Origin: Trichomonas tenax
Taxonomy: Eukaryota; Parabasalia; Trichomonadida; Trichomonadidae
DNA length: 64,000 nt
NCBI GenBank assembly: GCA_023091735.1
Contig: JALKBU010000064.1
Location: 33,356-97,355 of the forward strand
Reading direction: 5' to 3'
Shown: piece by piece, positions 20,477-31,185 of the stretch
How positions within the stretch are numbered: the first letter of the stretch is position 1
How the letters are laid out: every line of letters begins with the position of its first letter
The notes under the pieces: generated by a model
The model's input: the letters and a program-made list of their open reading frames with translations, nothing else
Told to the model about the DNA's origin: nothing
Databases searched by the model: none
Position numbers and translations under genes: made by a program

Positions 20477-20933
20477 CTATTTATTTTTTTGCCCTTGTTT
20501 TTTAATTTGTTGGTACTTTTTTGTTATTAATATATTTCAAAAACACTTCCAGTCGATCATATAACTATTATAGTATATTTTTGCTGAAATAGATTTTTGA
20601 TAATATCGATTTTTAGCTATAAAAATGAATTTTTTAATAAAACAAAAAAGTTTATTATCATTAAAATGAAAATCTAAAATTTACCTATAGCTTTAGAGTT
20701 GCTAATAGGTGAGAAATTCTTCAGAATTTTTACCATGTACAAGAAATTGAAAATAATATAATTTAAATTATGCTCAAATTTGAAAAATTCTGTGAAATTT
20801 CATTATAAAATTAGCAGTTAATGGTATACAAATAATTTTAAAATATTTTGCCACATAAAGTTATCAAATAGTAGTTATTTGACACGTAACCAAATGTAAA
20901 ATATTTTATTTATCAGAAAAGATATTTTATTTG
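20477..20933. other. AT-rich divergent spacer
   Basis: Lies between the divergent starts of the dynein LIC (minus) and the small protein gene at 20948 (plus). Only the initiator at its right edge is recognisable. Confidence 0.4.
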
Positions 20934-20941
20934 TCACTTTT
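20934..20941 (+). promoter_or_regulatory. Initiator TCACTTTT of the small protein gene
   Basis: Identical octamer and identical 7-base distance to the ATG as in the TVP23-like gene at 343; the next bases (CAAAAAATGG there, CAGAAAATGG here) are also similar. Confidence 0.65.
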
Positions 20942-20947
20942 CAGAAA

Positions 20948-21394
20948 ATGGAGGAAAGTCAAACTGCTCCGACATTGGAAGAAATTTGCGATTTCGTGAC
21001 AAATGTAATCGGACCTGATGTTGAAGCCATCAAACGCTTCGAGGGCAAAGAAGGACAGAAATTTGACGGAATTGAGAGCAGATTGAGAGAATTTCAAGTT
21101 TTACTTGAGGAAGTTCCGAAAGCAGCTGAATTTGAGAACCCACAGGAACTCGCAACACACTTACAAACGATTTTCTCATCGATAGATGCTTTATACAACT
21201 TTGTTCAAGATGTCAAGAACAGACTCACATTAATAAATCAAGAAGTCGATAGAAGATCTCCGAAATTATTGCGCGGACTCTTTAAATCGAAGGAATCTGC
21301 AAAACCTGTCGATTTGAAAGATGCAAAATTCGAAACAGATTCTTTAATGGAGCTTTACGGCATTCTTCCAAAGGATGCTCCAGCGCCACAGTAA
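20948..21394 (+). CDS. Small helical protein, function unknown
   Basis: A 148-residue, predicted all-helical acidic protein with heptad-like stretches (FDGIESRLREFQVLLEEV and SSIDALYNFVQDVKNRLTL) and a Pro-rich end. The size and pattern recall small subunits of coiled-coil assemblies such as BLOC-1/BORC or prefoldin-like complexes, but I see no specific signature and give no family. The strong initiator 7 bases upstream of the ATG supports a real gene. Confidence 0.65.
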   Translation: MEESQTAPTLEEICDFVTNVIGPDVEAIKRFEGKEGQKFDGIESRLREFQVLLEEVPKAAEFENPQELATHLQTIFSSIDALYNFVQDVKNRLTLINQEVDRRSPKLLRGLFKSKESAKPVDLKDAKFETDSLMELYGILPKDAPAPQ

Positions 21395-21658
21395 CTTTGA
21401 CACTTTTACAAAATATTGTATTCTTTTATTATTTATTTATTGGATCATTGTTTATCCAGATTATCCAATTATAAAAACTGTTTATACTCAACAAGCCAAT
21501 ATTTCTTTACTATCAATATTACCTCAATATTAGTTTTTTTATAATTTTCATAATATTACTGTTCTATTTAATAGAATAGATATATTGGCTCGAAAAATAA
21601 TTGATTATGTTCGAAACAATAGTATTATAAACAATTTATTTTGAGAATGAAAATATAA

Positions 21659-23398
21659 TTAGTATTTGTCATTCTTGTAAGTGAACAATGCCAACGAAAT
21701 AGCCAAACATCTCATTGGACCAATAGTCTTAGCGCTCTCAACATTCATTGTATTTGAGCCTAAGAATGTTGCTTTAAACCATACAACATCATTTGCATCC
21801 TTGAAAACAACTGTGTTCAGTCTATTTTCTTCAATAGAACCAGTCAAAACAACAGGAGATCTGTGATCACTTAAATGATGGAGGAAAATACGCTGATTCA
21901 CATCATTCTTGGAACTATGAGCAATAGACCTTATCGTAACGAGCTCAGTTCCAATGTTGGATCCTTCTCTTAATGAAAAATCTTTCGAATCATTTGCAAC
22001 AATGATAATTCCATCTTTGTTTTCTGAAGAAATGTGTGCATCATGTCCCTTGGTAACAACTATCTCCTTTCTATCAACTGATTTCTTCGTTTTCAAGGAA
22101 TATAAAGGCTCATCATTTTCAAAGATTCTGACATAATTGCGAACCATTCCCATGTGCGCCTTCGATTCGAAGGAGACGGTGTACTTTGACATGGTGTCTC
22201 TTTTCTTCTTTCTGTCTGAGTTTTTTTTCGATGAAATAATATTTTCTATATTGTCTGTTGAACCTTTGACGATAACATCAGCATCAACAAATTCAAGTTC
22301 TGGCTTTTGCTCCTCATTCTTTTCACTTTCTTTCATCTCGGATTTAATTTCTTGATGAATCTTTTGTGTTTCTTCTTCTGGAGGAACAATTTCTTGTGTA
22401 TTCTTCTCTGCTTTTGTGTCTGGAGCTTGCACTGAGTGTGATGTTGATTTCAAGCCTGGCCTCTTGATGCAAGGATGGCGAATGTTATCAGGAGCACTCG
22501 GTGGACGGAGTGGAGGTGGATTTTCTGGTGCGCGAACTAAAGCATTCAAAGAATTTGGTTTTGGCTTAGCACGCAATAATCTTGGGTTGACAGCATCTGG
22601 CTGTGATGGAGGAAGCAACAGCATGCGTGGTGGGGCTTCTGGTGGTGCAATTCTTGGAACAGTAACATTCGATGTGTTTGACTTTAAATCTTCTGCCACA
22701 GATAATGGCTCAGGTGGTTTAGCAATAACCTGGTTCTGTTTTGGCTGTTCTTTAGATTTCCAATCAACATTATTTATTTTTGGCTCTTCAGAGTCAATTT
22801 CTATATCTACAGCTTCAGACTTCACTGGAGAAACATTTTTCTTCTTCGTTAGCTCTGTTTTCGAAATATTTTTCGATTTTATTTCTTTTTCTTGTTCGAC
22901 AATTGAAAGATCAAGATCAGCCTCATTTGGTAGCTTTTGGACTATCTCAACAGGTTCAAATTCATCACTGTTTGATTCTTTTTCTTTCTGATTCTTATGA
23001 AGTGAAGAAGGCTTGAATTTGTATCTCTTTACGTTAGGAACATTCTTGGACTTACGTTTCGATGCATAATTTGCTTGGTTTATATCATTTTCTGGCGAAT
23101 TTTTATTAAAGTTGATTTCTGGGCTGTTCTGTTTCTCACCATTAGGAACTTCATCATTATCATTAATGATGAATGCATTGTTCTCCTGAAGAGTCTCATT
23201 ATCAATTAATGTTTCGATTCTGCAAACATCGTGATCTAGAAGGATGGGACAAGGAATAGTATCAGGAAGTTCGACGCGTGGATAGTATTCTTGTATTAGA
23301 TTCTTGCTATGCTTAACACGTAGATGGATAAACGTCATTTTTGTAAAATCTCCAACCGAAAATTTTGTGTCACATTTTACAATTAAGGTTAATAACAT
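21659..23398 (-). CDS. Long protein with Pro/Lys-rich linker and C-terminal beta-rich domain
   Basis: Residues ~1-80 look folded; ~80-390 are low-complexity, with Lys/Glu/Ser runs and a proline-rich block (PRIAPPEAPPRMLLLPPSQP, ENPPPLRPPSAPDN) that could bind SH3/WW-like or profilin-type partners; the last ~180 residues, from KYTVSFESKAHMG, are beta-rich and end in a hydrophobic helix (MRCLAISLALFTYKN). A beta-barrel closed by a hydrophobic C-terminal helix is the arrangement of tubby-like domains, and FSLREGSNIGTELVTIR is compatible, but this is a weak structural guess. The antisense frames in this region are shadows. The gene lies 100 bases from the tRNA-Leu. Confidence 0.6.
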   Translation of the reverse strand: MLLTLIVKCDTKFSVGDFTKMTFIHLRVKHSKNLIQEYYPRVELPDTIPCPILLDHDVCRIETLIDNETLQENNAFIINDNDEVPNGEKQNSPEINFNKNSPENDINQANYASKRKSKNVPNVKRYKFKPSSLHKNQKEKESNSDEFEPVEIVQKLPNEADLDLSIVEQEKEIKSKNISKTELTKKKNVSPVKSEAVDIEIDSEEPKINNVDWKSKEQPKQNQVIAKPPEPLSVAEDLKSNTSNVTVPRIAPPEAPPRMLLLPPSQPDAVNPRLLRAKPKPNSLNALVRAPENPPPLRPPSAPDNIRHPCIKRPGLKSTSHSVQAPDTKAEKNTQEIVPPEEETQKIHQEIKSEMKESEKNEEQKPELEFVDADVIVKGSTDNIENIISSKKNSDRKKKRDTMSKYTVSFESKAHMGMVRNYVRIFENDEPLYSLKTKKSVDRKEIVVTKGHDAHISSENKDGIIIVANDSKDFSLREGSNIGTELVTIRSIAHSSKNDVNQRIFLHHLSDHRSPVVLTGSIEENRLNTVVFKDANDVVWFKATFLGSNTMNVESAKTIGPMRCLAISLALFTYKNDKY

Positions 23399-23499
23399 TT
23401 TGGACTCAAAATATAAAAATAATTGTTTTCATAGGATATTAAATTGTTTTGTCTAGGAAAAATAAAGGAAATGTAAGGAATTGTCAAAAATTCCAAAAA

Positions 23500-23579
23500 T
23501 GGTCACTCTGGGGTTCGAACCCAGGCCCTCGCGGACCAGTGCCTTAAACTGGCGCCTTAGACCACTCGGCCAAATGACC
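23500..23579 (-). tRNA. tRNA-Leu (anticodon AAG)
   Basis: The minus strand folds as a type II tRNA: acceptor GGTCATT (23579-23573) pairs with AGTGACC (23507-23501); D arm TGGCCGAGTGGTCTAAGGC; anticodon arm CCAGT-TTAAGGC-ACTGG with anticodon AAG; an extended variable arm (TCCGCGAGGGC); and TpsiC arm CTGGGTTCGAACCCCAG. The discriminator A is base 23500; CCA is not encoded. The long variable arm and discriminator A are leucine identity features. No intron is present. A T-run on the minus strand downstream (plus-strand AAAAA at 23486-23499) is a plausible pol III stop. Confidence 0.95.
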
Positions 23580-23980
23580 TTGACATCTTTTTTATTTAAC
23601 TATTTATTATAGATGATATACATATTTTGGATATTTCAAAACTCATTTATATAATTAAAGCGTTCAATTGCCATACCCAAAAAATACTCAAATCTCTAAC
23701 TATTCGCTCTAATTCATATTGATAATTCTTTTGTATGAATTTTCTTTATTCATTGCTATCTCCAACTCTGTATGCATTTTACTATGTGCCAAATATCGTA
23801 GTACTTTAAATTTTGATAATATTGAAATCTATAGTTTACAAATCAATATCTATAAAGATTTTGCTTTCTATTACCAAATAAATGATAGAATATGAACAAG
23901 ATTATTGGGGAATGATACTTCTTTCTTTTTTGACAAATGATAAATTCATTTTTTTTTTGCAATTTCAGCGTTTTGAGTTG
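23580..23980. other. AT-rich spacer
   Basis: No coding frame or repeat is seen between the tRNA and the 3' end of the ankyrin-like gene. Confidence 0.4.
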
Positions 23981-25075
23981 TCATTTAGTGTTTTTGTTGT
24001 TATTCTGAAGGAAGATTTCTATTGCTGCAATACTCTTCGTGGCTAAACACATTTGAAGAGCATTCTTGATCTCATCGGGTTGAAATTCTTTGTTCTTCAG
24101 CAGCCAAGAGAGAACTTCTATTTTCCTATTCAATGCTGCTGTAACGAGGACATCAGAGAAGTCTAAGTTATTCGCATTACACATCTCTATTATCTCAAGA
24201 TTTCCTCCTTCAACGGCAAAAACCGGAAGTCGATCTTTTTGTTCTGTCAATGAAAACAAATATTTGAAACATGAAATCGATCCATAGTGAGCGCAAAACT
24301 GAATTGGTGTTAGAAATTCTGTGTTAGGATTAAAATAACTTAACTTCAAAAAGGTATTATTGACTGCGTCTGCGTTTGGAAGCAATTTCTGGATTTTTTC
24401 GATGTCATCATTATAAAGTGAAAACTCGATTGATTCAACTGGATAGAATGACGTGAAAACCTCTCTTGAAAGAGAGCAATTGTTTTCACGATATGTTGCG
24501 AGATAGTTTCGATTGAATTCGATGTCAATCGATGAGATTTGATTCAGTTGTTGTGATGTTGTGAAAAATACATCCAACTTGTTGAAAACTTCAGTGACAA
24601 ATGAAGAATTGTTAGCGTCGAGTTCTGGGGAGAATGTGATCAACAAAATGAACAATCGTGTTGATGCTTCCATTGGGAGGATGTTGATATATTCGGTGAT
24701 TTCTTCGATTGTGAAAATTCCATCAAGGAAACACTGCTTCAATAGACGTATTCGCATCTCAAATGGATAGATCATTTGCGTTGACATGATTGAATCGATG
24801 AAAATCTGCTTAAAAGTGAAAAATTTGTCTGTTTTTCGTGTTGTTGTTATTTCTTTGACTAAATGTGATAAATTTGGAATCGACTTCGGTCGAATTTCTG
24901 CTCCTATTCCGATTTCTGATGATAAAAACAGAAGATTCTCTTCAAGACTTTCATCGCAGTAAAATGAGATGAATGAAGTGATGATGTTGTCGATGGTTTC
25001 TTTTTCATTTGAATTTTTGATTTCGGAAATCCAATTTTGGAACTGAAGTCCAATTCTAAGATGAAGAGGAAGCAT
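23981..25075 (-). CDS. Ankyrin-repeat-like protein (DUF3447-type)
   Basis: The C-terminal third shows degenerate ankyrin repeats: TPIQFCAHYGSISCFKYLFSL (from residue ~255), FAVEGGNLEIIEMCNANN, LVTAALNRKIEVLSWLLKN and ALQMCLATKSIAAIEIFLQN. The 'A-A-x-x-G-x-x-E-I-I-x-x-x' spacing and the N-terminal ~240-residue helical region are those of the large DUF3447/ankyrin family of trichomonads and amoebae. Ankyrin repeats mediate protein binding; no specific role can be given. The frame formally starts at 25117; I prefer the Met at 25075, since the minus-strand sequence TCATATATT, an initiator match, lies between the two. Confidence 0.65.
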   Translation of the reverse strand: MLPLHLRIGLQFQNWISEIKNSNEKETIDNIITSFISFYCDESLEENLLFLSSEIGIGAEIRPKSIPNLSHLVKEITTTRKTDKFFTFKQIFIDSIMSTQMIYPFEMRIRLLKQCFLDGIFTIEEITEYINILPMEASTRLFILLITFSPELDANNSSFVTEVFNKLDVFFTTSQQLNQISSIDIEFNRNYLATYRENNCSLSREVFTSFYPVESIEFSLYNDDIEKIQKLLPNADAVNNTFLKLSYFNPNTEFLTPIQFCAHYGSISCFKYLFSLTEQKDRLPVFAVEGGNLEIIEMCNANNLDFSDVLVTAALNRKIEVLSWLLKNKEFQPDEIKNALQMCLATKSIAAIEIFLQNNNKNTK

Positions 25076-25194
25076 TTTGATTTTTTGCCAAGTAGAAATA
25101 TATGACATGTAAAACATATTATGACATGTAAAAACGATAAAAGAGTTTTATTGAGAAGTTTACGAAATCATTTTTTTCTTCCTGCACAAGGATA

Positions 25195-26119
25195 TTGCCC
25201 CAGGCGACGTCTGGGCGATGTTCTACGGCGATGCTCATATGGATTATTCATTCACTGATAAAGAGAATCCTGAAATTCCTAAGATTGAAGACAAAAAATA
25301 TTTCGCCTACAACTGCGTTTTCTGTAACCAACAGAACGGATACATTTACATATCAGGAAGTTCCATTGATTTCCTCCACAGCTTCTGTCTCTTCCATGAC
25401 AACTCTAAGTCTGATATTGGAGGAAGTATTTACTTTTGGGGAGATAGTCGAATTGTTCAACACAGATTCTGTGCTTACAACTCAACAATATCAGTTAAAC
25501 AAGGATCGTTTTCTTATACTTATGTTATTTCTTCTGAGAATTTTAATCTCCACATTGAGTGTTCTATGACACACTGCAAATCTCTATCGCCAGCTTTCGG
25601 TCAAGTCATTCTTGCAGTGCATGGCATCGGATCATTAAGTTCATCAAATTCAAGTCAAACCTGGATACTCTTTTGACAGACCATCTCCATCTGCAGCAAT
25701 TAATTACACAACTGTTTCGAATAACTCCGCTCAAGCTAGAGTTATCATACATTATTATACTTATTATTATTATTCCATAAATTTCAAATTGACACAAACA
25801 AACATCATCAACAACGAAATTACAGAATCGGGAAATTCTGACAGTTCCATTGTTCGCGGCCAAGGAGGAACAACAACAGTTGAAAATTGTTGTTTTTTTT
25901 GGAAATAACGTTAGAACTGGAAAATTATTTCGTCGAGATAATGGTGAATTCATCATTAAAGACGGGCACATTGACTCATTCAGTTCAAGAGGAAGTCTTT
26001 TAATAACACAAATTATGAATAACTTTCAATTCAATTTCCCTTCCCATATGTCGACTTTCAAATGTGAAAATATTTTGGAGTTTGAATGTATTTGTGCAAA
26101 AACAAGACATCCATTGTAG
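25195..26119 (+). pseudogene. Pmp-like surface protein relic, copy 1
   Basis: Frames at 25218-25676 and 25850-26119 carry the motifs of the chlamydial Pmp-like family of trichomonads: NCVFCNQQNGYIYI, SDIGGSIYFWG, VQHRFCAYNST, IECSMTHCKS, and, further on, a TTVEN-CCFFG block and CENILEFECICAKT. The family forms parallel beta-helix surface proteins. The reading frame shifts at least twice, one shift lying in a run of eight T near 25890-25897, and no signal peptide or C-terminal membrane anchor is found. A GTCGTTAGTTAAAGAATCG stretch after the stop (about 26173) also closes the shorter copy at 34.5 kb. Confidence 0.7.
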
Positions 26120-26283
26120 TAACAGTTTTTTTTCGTCGCCACATCTGTTCAGCGCCGTTCGCTCTTGGAAGCGTCGTTAGTTAAAGAATCGAAGATCATT
26201 GGATTCTTCGCTTTCTTCACAAACGCAATGAATTTAGTAAAATAGAGATTTTTTTCATAAAATATAAAAAAAAACTTTTAAAA

Positions 26284-29200
26284 TTATTTACGTTTGAACA
26301 TTTTCCGAGCACGTTCCGCTGCATCAAGGTTATCTTGATATGTCTTGAGCTTGTTCATGGCGTTCATCTTCTGAACCATCTTCGCACCAGTCTTCTTCAC
26401 TGGGTTTGCAGCAATCCACTTCTGCTTTGCGATAGCTTCGACTTTCTTGTTGATCTTGAGACAGTAGAAACGAACAGTGCGTGTCTTCTTCATCATTGCA
26501 TCGCTGTCACCGCCAGACTGAAGAACTTGTGCGACGATTGATGCAATGGCTGTCTTGACTATGTTTGATGCAGCGATTGTAATGAATTCCGGATCAGGGT
26601 CTGTGTTGTTGACGGCAGTTTCGGCTGCGATGATAAGAAGCTGAGCAGCCTCTGAAACATCATGCGCGCACTTGATGATGAATGCCTCGTTGTGGATTTT
26701 TTCGCGCATCTCTGAGCAAATCTTCTGTGACTGCTCAAGAATTTCTCCTGCAGTCTGCATGATTGGTGTTGCGCATGCAATGATGTATGCAGCCATTGAT
26801 CCTTCTTCTGCCTTGATGTCGACATCGACAGCTGGATTCTGTGAAGATGGGGCACTTTCATTGCCTTCGTCCTCTTCTTCAATGAACTCGTCTGGGATTT
26901 CCTCTTGTTCGATTGTGATTGAACTTCCGAGCTGAGATGAGAACATGGCGAGTCTGTTGCTCATGTCTGAGATTGCAGATGCTGTGGCCATGAGCTCTGC
27001 ACTGACTTCGTCATCTGGAACTGCTGCACCGCTTGGTCCAACTGGCTCCAGCTCTGGAGGGACGTATGCAGCAGCTTGTGTAGCAAGCTCAAACTGCCTG
27101 TCAATCGCCTCCTTGAGCTGCTGCTGAGCCTCTGCCTGCTTCTCTTTGTGACCGTTCTCACGAAGGAGACGCGACTTGACTGCAACGAGGATCTGCGTGA
27201 TTGCTGAGCTGATCGCATGTGCGTTTGTCTGCTGTGCAACTTGCATTGACTTCTCTTGGCTGGCGTTAGCCATCGTGAGAGAGGCTTTGAGAACATTATC
27301 GGCTGAAATTCGCAGTTTTTCACATACATCGAGAATTTCTTCTGATGTTGCTTGTTCGTTGTTGAGGACTGTGTTGTACTTCGCGAGCACATCGTTGTAT
27401 GCCTTGATTGCGAGTGTCTGGTCCTGAAGAGCATCTGTTGGAGCGATGTCTGTGTGGCTGACATTGAACGAAGGTGTGTATTCTGGAACACGTGAAGCCG
27501 CAACTGGATCTGGATCGATGATCAAAACATCTGTAGCGAGGGCAGCTGCTGGCAAGAACTTCGTAACTTGCGTGATGAGCTTCATCAAGTTGTCAATGAT
27601 TGGCATCGGCGGGAAAACGCTGTTGTAGTCCATCTGTGTGCCGGCGAAATTGTCAATAATCATCGTGAGCTGCTTGTACGAATCAAGGAATGGCTTCTTT
27701 GTCTTACCGATGGCGTGTTCCTTGCAGACATTGAATGCTTCATTCATCTTGTTATATGCAACAGTTAGCATCGGGCTTGTGTCTTTGTATGTGTCCTTGT
27801 GCAAGCAGATCAATGCCGCAACAACTCTTCTGATGCACTCAACAAGAACCCTGATTAACGCTGAATAGAAGACGTTCATTTCTGCCTTGAATCCTGTCAG
27901 CTGAGCCTCACTTTCTTCTGGAGACTCCATCAAGTTGATTGTTGTATCGACTTGTCTGGAGACGATTCTGTTATTTCTCCTCAACTCAATAGAAAGCTTT
28001 TCGATCTGCTTGCCTGTCTGCGTTGCGATTGATGCGAATTGGCTGAAGCAGTTCGCTGTCTCGATGATCCTCTGGAGGACGTAATCTGTCTGGTTGATTC
28101 CCAGGGAAACGAGAAGAATGTAGCTGGCTACGCTGATCATGAACTGCCTAAGAGTGGAAATTAAGTACTCATCAGAATCCTCTGGGTTGATTAAACACTT
28201 GATGATTGTGTTTGCAGAGAATCTCAAAACTTCGAAGTGCTCATAAAGCAAATCGATGATCAAAACTTTGTTGCTGCGATCGATTTCGCTCGAGAAAGCG
28301 TTCTTCGTGTCGATAACGAAAATCTGTGCGACTTGGTTTATGAGTGGAGGAACACCATCTGCTCTGCTGATTGTTGACAGAATGTCGGCAACATGTATGA
28401 ACTCGACAGTGTCGTTTGTGGCATCAGGGAAGATCATAGCTAATGCGATGTAGCATGCGCTTGATGCAATTGCATCACAAAGCGTGTCAACATTGAATGA
28501 TGTATAGAGATTTGAGAGCTTCTTAACAGCACTCGCCATTGAAGCATGGACAAACGGTGGAGCATCGATCTCCTTAACTGCGATGTATTTTGCCATGTAC
28601 ATAACTTCACGAGCCTTGGCATAGATTAATCTAACTTTCTGTGATTCTGATTCTCGGTGTGTAACAAATGAGACGAGATGATTGAGGAGATCATCGAAAA
28701 TGTAGTCTGCAAACTTTGTTAGATCAGCAATATCTGGCTGGATGATTGAGCACATTAATTTCTGGATGTTTGTGACAAATTCTGGAGCACTCTTTCCGGA
28801 GATCATTTGGTATGATGAATCGGCAACAGCGTTTGCTGCCTTGACAATAGGAACAATCTGCTGTGTTGCAACCTGGAACCATGGAGTGAGCATTGGAAGA
28901 GCTGATGGTGTGATGAGGGCCTTAGAAATGATCTTCTGACCAAATGGTCTGAGTTGTGGCGCAAGTGTGTTGTTCTGTGCCTGCATGGATCTGATGGCCT
29001 TGAGTTCTTCTGAAATTTCGTATGCCTTTGAAGGCTGTGGCATTGCGAGAATGGCTGCGTTCATTTCGACAACAGACTTGTTGAGGCCATTAAGGTAAAC
29101 CTTAAGAGTTCCAGCATCTGTGACATTCTGTGGTGTTAAAGCGATAGCTGCTGGATAGATAACGTCGTTGTAACCCTTAATTGAATAAGGATATGTTGAA

Positions 29201-31185
29201 ATATTTCCTGTAATCTGTGGAGCAAATTCTACGCAGCAGTTCACATAAAGTGAGTATGAAAGCGTGAACGAATACTCGTAAAGGAATCCTCCGAGATTAT
29301 TATCGAGGCATTCAGCAGAAACCTTGATCGTGCTAACGAGACGCTGTGCGATCATGTAAAGAAGACCTGGCATGTGATTTGGATCATCTGTTGCAACAAG
29401 TTCGCGGACGTTCGCTGGGACTTGAGATTGTCCATATAATATTTCAACAGGAGCGCGAATGAAAGCACCAGCATCAGAAGCAGAAATAGCTTTAACCTGC
29501 TGTTCAATGTCCTGATACGACTTCTGGAGTCTCGAAGCAGCAGAAATATCGAGATAAACGTAATGTGGAGAAGACTGCAAAAGAGTTATCAATGGTGTCG
29601 ATGGATTATTGATCTGATATGTTGCGGCGATGTATGTCAACAAGTTAACGAGTGTCTCGGACTTGCTGACGATTAAACCGTAAATTGCCATTCCTGTGAC
29701 AATCATCCAATCTGAAATTGTTGAACTAAGAGATTTCATCGAATCAACGACTTCAGTGAACTGATCCTTGACATCTGTTTTATCGCAGATCAACTCAATC
29801 TGATAAGGAAGTGAAGCAACTGAGATAAATAGCGGTTGAAGCTGTTTAAGTGTTGAATTGTCTGAAATTGTTGCTGCAAGGCATAAATTGAGATAGTAGT
29901 TCATGAACGCAAGCTTCTTTGTATCGAAAACACTTTCGTTTGCACTGATAATTGTTGATGCAGTCGCAGCAAGTTGTTTAAATGATGTACACTTAGCAAT
30001 AAGTAATTTAACACACTGAGTTATAATCGTCTGTAAGTACTTGTAACCGTTTGCAAGATCTGCACATGTAATCGAATATAAAATCAATATGATCGAAGCG
30101 TTAATGCAAAATATATCTGGATTCAAGTTATTTATCGACAGTACTGATTTAATGAAAGACTTAAGTTCGTTTGGAAGGATTCCGTAAATTTCCAAATTTG
30201 GACGTTGTTCTAAAGCGTGTGAAATAGTTTGAACAGCGCTCTGAATGGATTCGATTTCCTTTGCAGAGACGGACTGTGCGATGATGTTGCTTGCTTTTTC
30301 AGCGATTAAGTTTGTAGCGTTGAATTGATAAAATCCAAGAACTTGAATAAACGATATTAAGTGAGAAGACGCGATGTTAAACGTAACGCAGCCCGGTGCC
30401 GCTGATCTGACGTTGTTAAATATGTCTATAATCGAAGGATGAACATTTGTAATATCAGCACAAGCTTTAAAAACGTCGATAGAGTTATTACCCATCAAGC
30501 TTACGAGTGTGTTCGTGAAATTTGAGAAATTAAGTAACCATTGCTCGAGAACCTTCTTGAGATCTTCTTTCGTTTGTATCTCAGGTTCATTTATAAACTG
30601 AACAATATCGACGTATAATATTTCAGATAGATATATCAGAGACGCGATTCTGTGTATTTGTTTGTCCGATGTATCAATGGGTGCCGCGCATTTGTTGACA
30701 AACTGAGGAACAGCTAAAATGACAGGCAATACTTGGTTAATGATAGCCATCGACTCAGAGAAAATTGTCTGAAAGGAGGGAATGTATTGGGCGTAAGTTG
30801 AAGCTGTCGGTGAAAGACAATAAGAAACTGAAGGCTCAAATTGACTTATTTTCAAGAACATTTCAGAAATATATGTAGCGCATTTGTAGCCGTCCGGAAC
30901 GTAATCGTCAATTGTTGTAATTGCTTCATTTAACGTGATTGATAATTTTGAAATTATCATGTATTTGTCTTTAATTGGGGGCTGTGGACCGCCTCCTATT
31001 AATCCGACCAAGTCTGACAACTGTTGAAGCGCTTCGTTAATAGTTGTGAGATGATAATTAGCTTTAACAGCCGCCTTTCCAGCAGGCGTCGTCAAAGCTG
31101 CAATATCGGCGTCCTTCACGATAGTATTTAAGTCTACAGTGTGAAAACGCGCAATGTTATGTATAAAGTTATAGAAAGTTGACAT
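26284..31185 (-). CDS. Giant helical protein with C-terminal I/LWEQ (talin/HIP1R-like) actin-binding domain
   Basis: 1633 residues, almost entirely predicted helical bundles rich in Ala, Ile, Ser and Thr, as in the talin/vinculin rod. The last ~190 residues (from about 1440) match the I/LWEQ or THATCH module of talin and HIP1R: an acidic linker (IPDEFIEEEDEGNE), SMAAYIIACATPIMQTAGEIL, IHNEAFIIKCAHDVSEAAQL-type helix and a final basic dimerisation helix (YQDNLDAAERARKMFKRK). No N-terminal FERM or ENTH domain is seen, so partners other than actin are unknown. It probably links membranes or adhesion sites to F-actin, which is important when trichomonads turn amoeboid on host cells; that role is inference. 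The start ATG at 31185 has only a poor initiator. Confidence 0.75.
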   Translation of the reverse strand: MSTFYNFIHNIARFHTVDLNTIVKDADIAALTTPAGKAAVKANYHLTTINEALQQLSDLVGLIGGGPQPPIKDKYMIISKLSITLNEAITTIDDYVPDGYKCATYISEMFLKISQFEPSVSYCLSPTASTYAQYIPSFQTIFSESMAIINQVLPVILAVPQFVNKCAAPIDTSDKQIHRIASLIYLSEILYVDIVQFINEPEIQTKEDLKKVLEQWLLNFSNFTNTLVSLMGNNSIDVFKACADITNVHPSIIDIFNNVRSAAPGCVTFNIASSHLISFIQVLGFYQFNATNLIAEKASNIIAQSVSAKEIESIQSAVQTISHALEQRPNLEIYGILPNELKSFIKSVLSINNLNPDIFCINASIILILYSITCADLANGYKYLQTIITQCVKLLIAKCTSFKQLAATASTIISANESVFDTKKLAFMNYYLNLCLAATISDNSTLKQLQPLFISVASLPYQIELICDKTDVKDQFTEVVDSMKSLSSTISDWMIVTGMAIYGLIVSKSETLVNLLTYIAATYQINNPSTPLITLLQSSPHYVYLDISAASRLQKSYQDIEQQVKAISASDAGAFIRAPVEILYGQSQVPANVRELVATDDPNHMPGLLYMIAQRLVSTIKVSAECLDNNLGGFLYEYSFTLSYSLYVNCCVEFAPQITGNISTYPYSIKGYNDVIYPAAIALTPQNVTDAGTLKVYLNGLNKSVVEMNAAILAMPQPSKAYEISEELKAIRSMQAQNNTLAPQLRPFGQKIISKALITPSALPMLTPWFQVATQQIVPIVKAANAVADSSYQMISGKSAPEFVTNIQKLMCSIIQPDIADLTKFADYIFDDLLNHLVSFVTHRESESQKVRLIYAKAREVMYMAKYIAVKEIDAPPFVHASMASAVKKLSNLYTSFNVDTLCDAIASSACYIALAMIFPDATNDTVEFIHVADILSTISRADGVPPLINQVAQIFVIDTKNAFSSEIDRSNKVLIIDLLYEHFEVLRFSANTIIKCLINPEDSDEYLISTLRQFMISVASYILLVSLGINQTDYVLQRIIETANCFSQFASIATQTGKQIEKLSIELRRNNRIVSRQVDTTINLMESPEESEAQLTGFKAEMNVFYSALIRVLVECIRRVVAALICLHKDTYKDTSPMLTVAYNKMNEAFNVCKEHAIGKTKKPFLDSYKQLTMIIDNFAGTQMDYNSVFPPMPIIDNLMKLITQVTKFLPAAALATDVLIIDPDPVAASRVPEYTPSFNVSHTDIAPTDALQDQTLAIKAYNDVLAKYNTVLNNEQATSEEILDVCEKLRISADNVLKASLTMANASQEKSMQVAQQTNAHAISSAITQILVAVKSRLLRENGHKEKQAEAQQQLKEAIDRQFELATQAAAYVPPELEPVGPSGAAVPDDEVSAELMATASAISDMSNRLAMFSSQLGSSITIEQEEIPDEFIEEEDEGNESAPSSQNPAVDVDIKAEEGSMAAYIIACATPIMQTAGEILEQSQKICSEMREKIHNEAFIIKCAHDVSEAAQLLIIAAETAVNNTDPDPEFITIAASNIVKTAIASIVAQVLQSGGDSDAMMKKTRTVRFYCLKINKKVEAIAKQKWIAANPVKKTGAKMVQKMNAMNKLKTYQDNLDAAERARKMFKRK

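Noticed and set aside
22416..22991. Antisense frame of 191 codons on the plus strand within the protein at 21659-23398
   Set aside because: It is Ser/Gly/Phe-rich, mirrors the Lys/Glu/Pro-rich frame on the other strand and has no family signal; a shadow.
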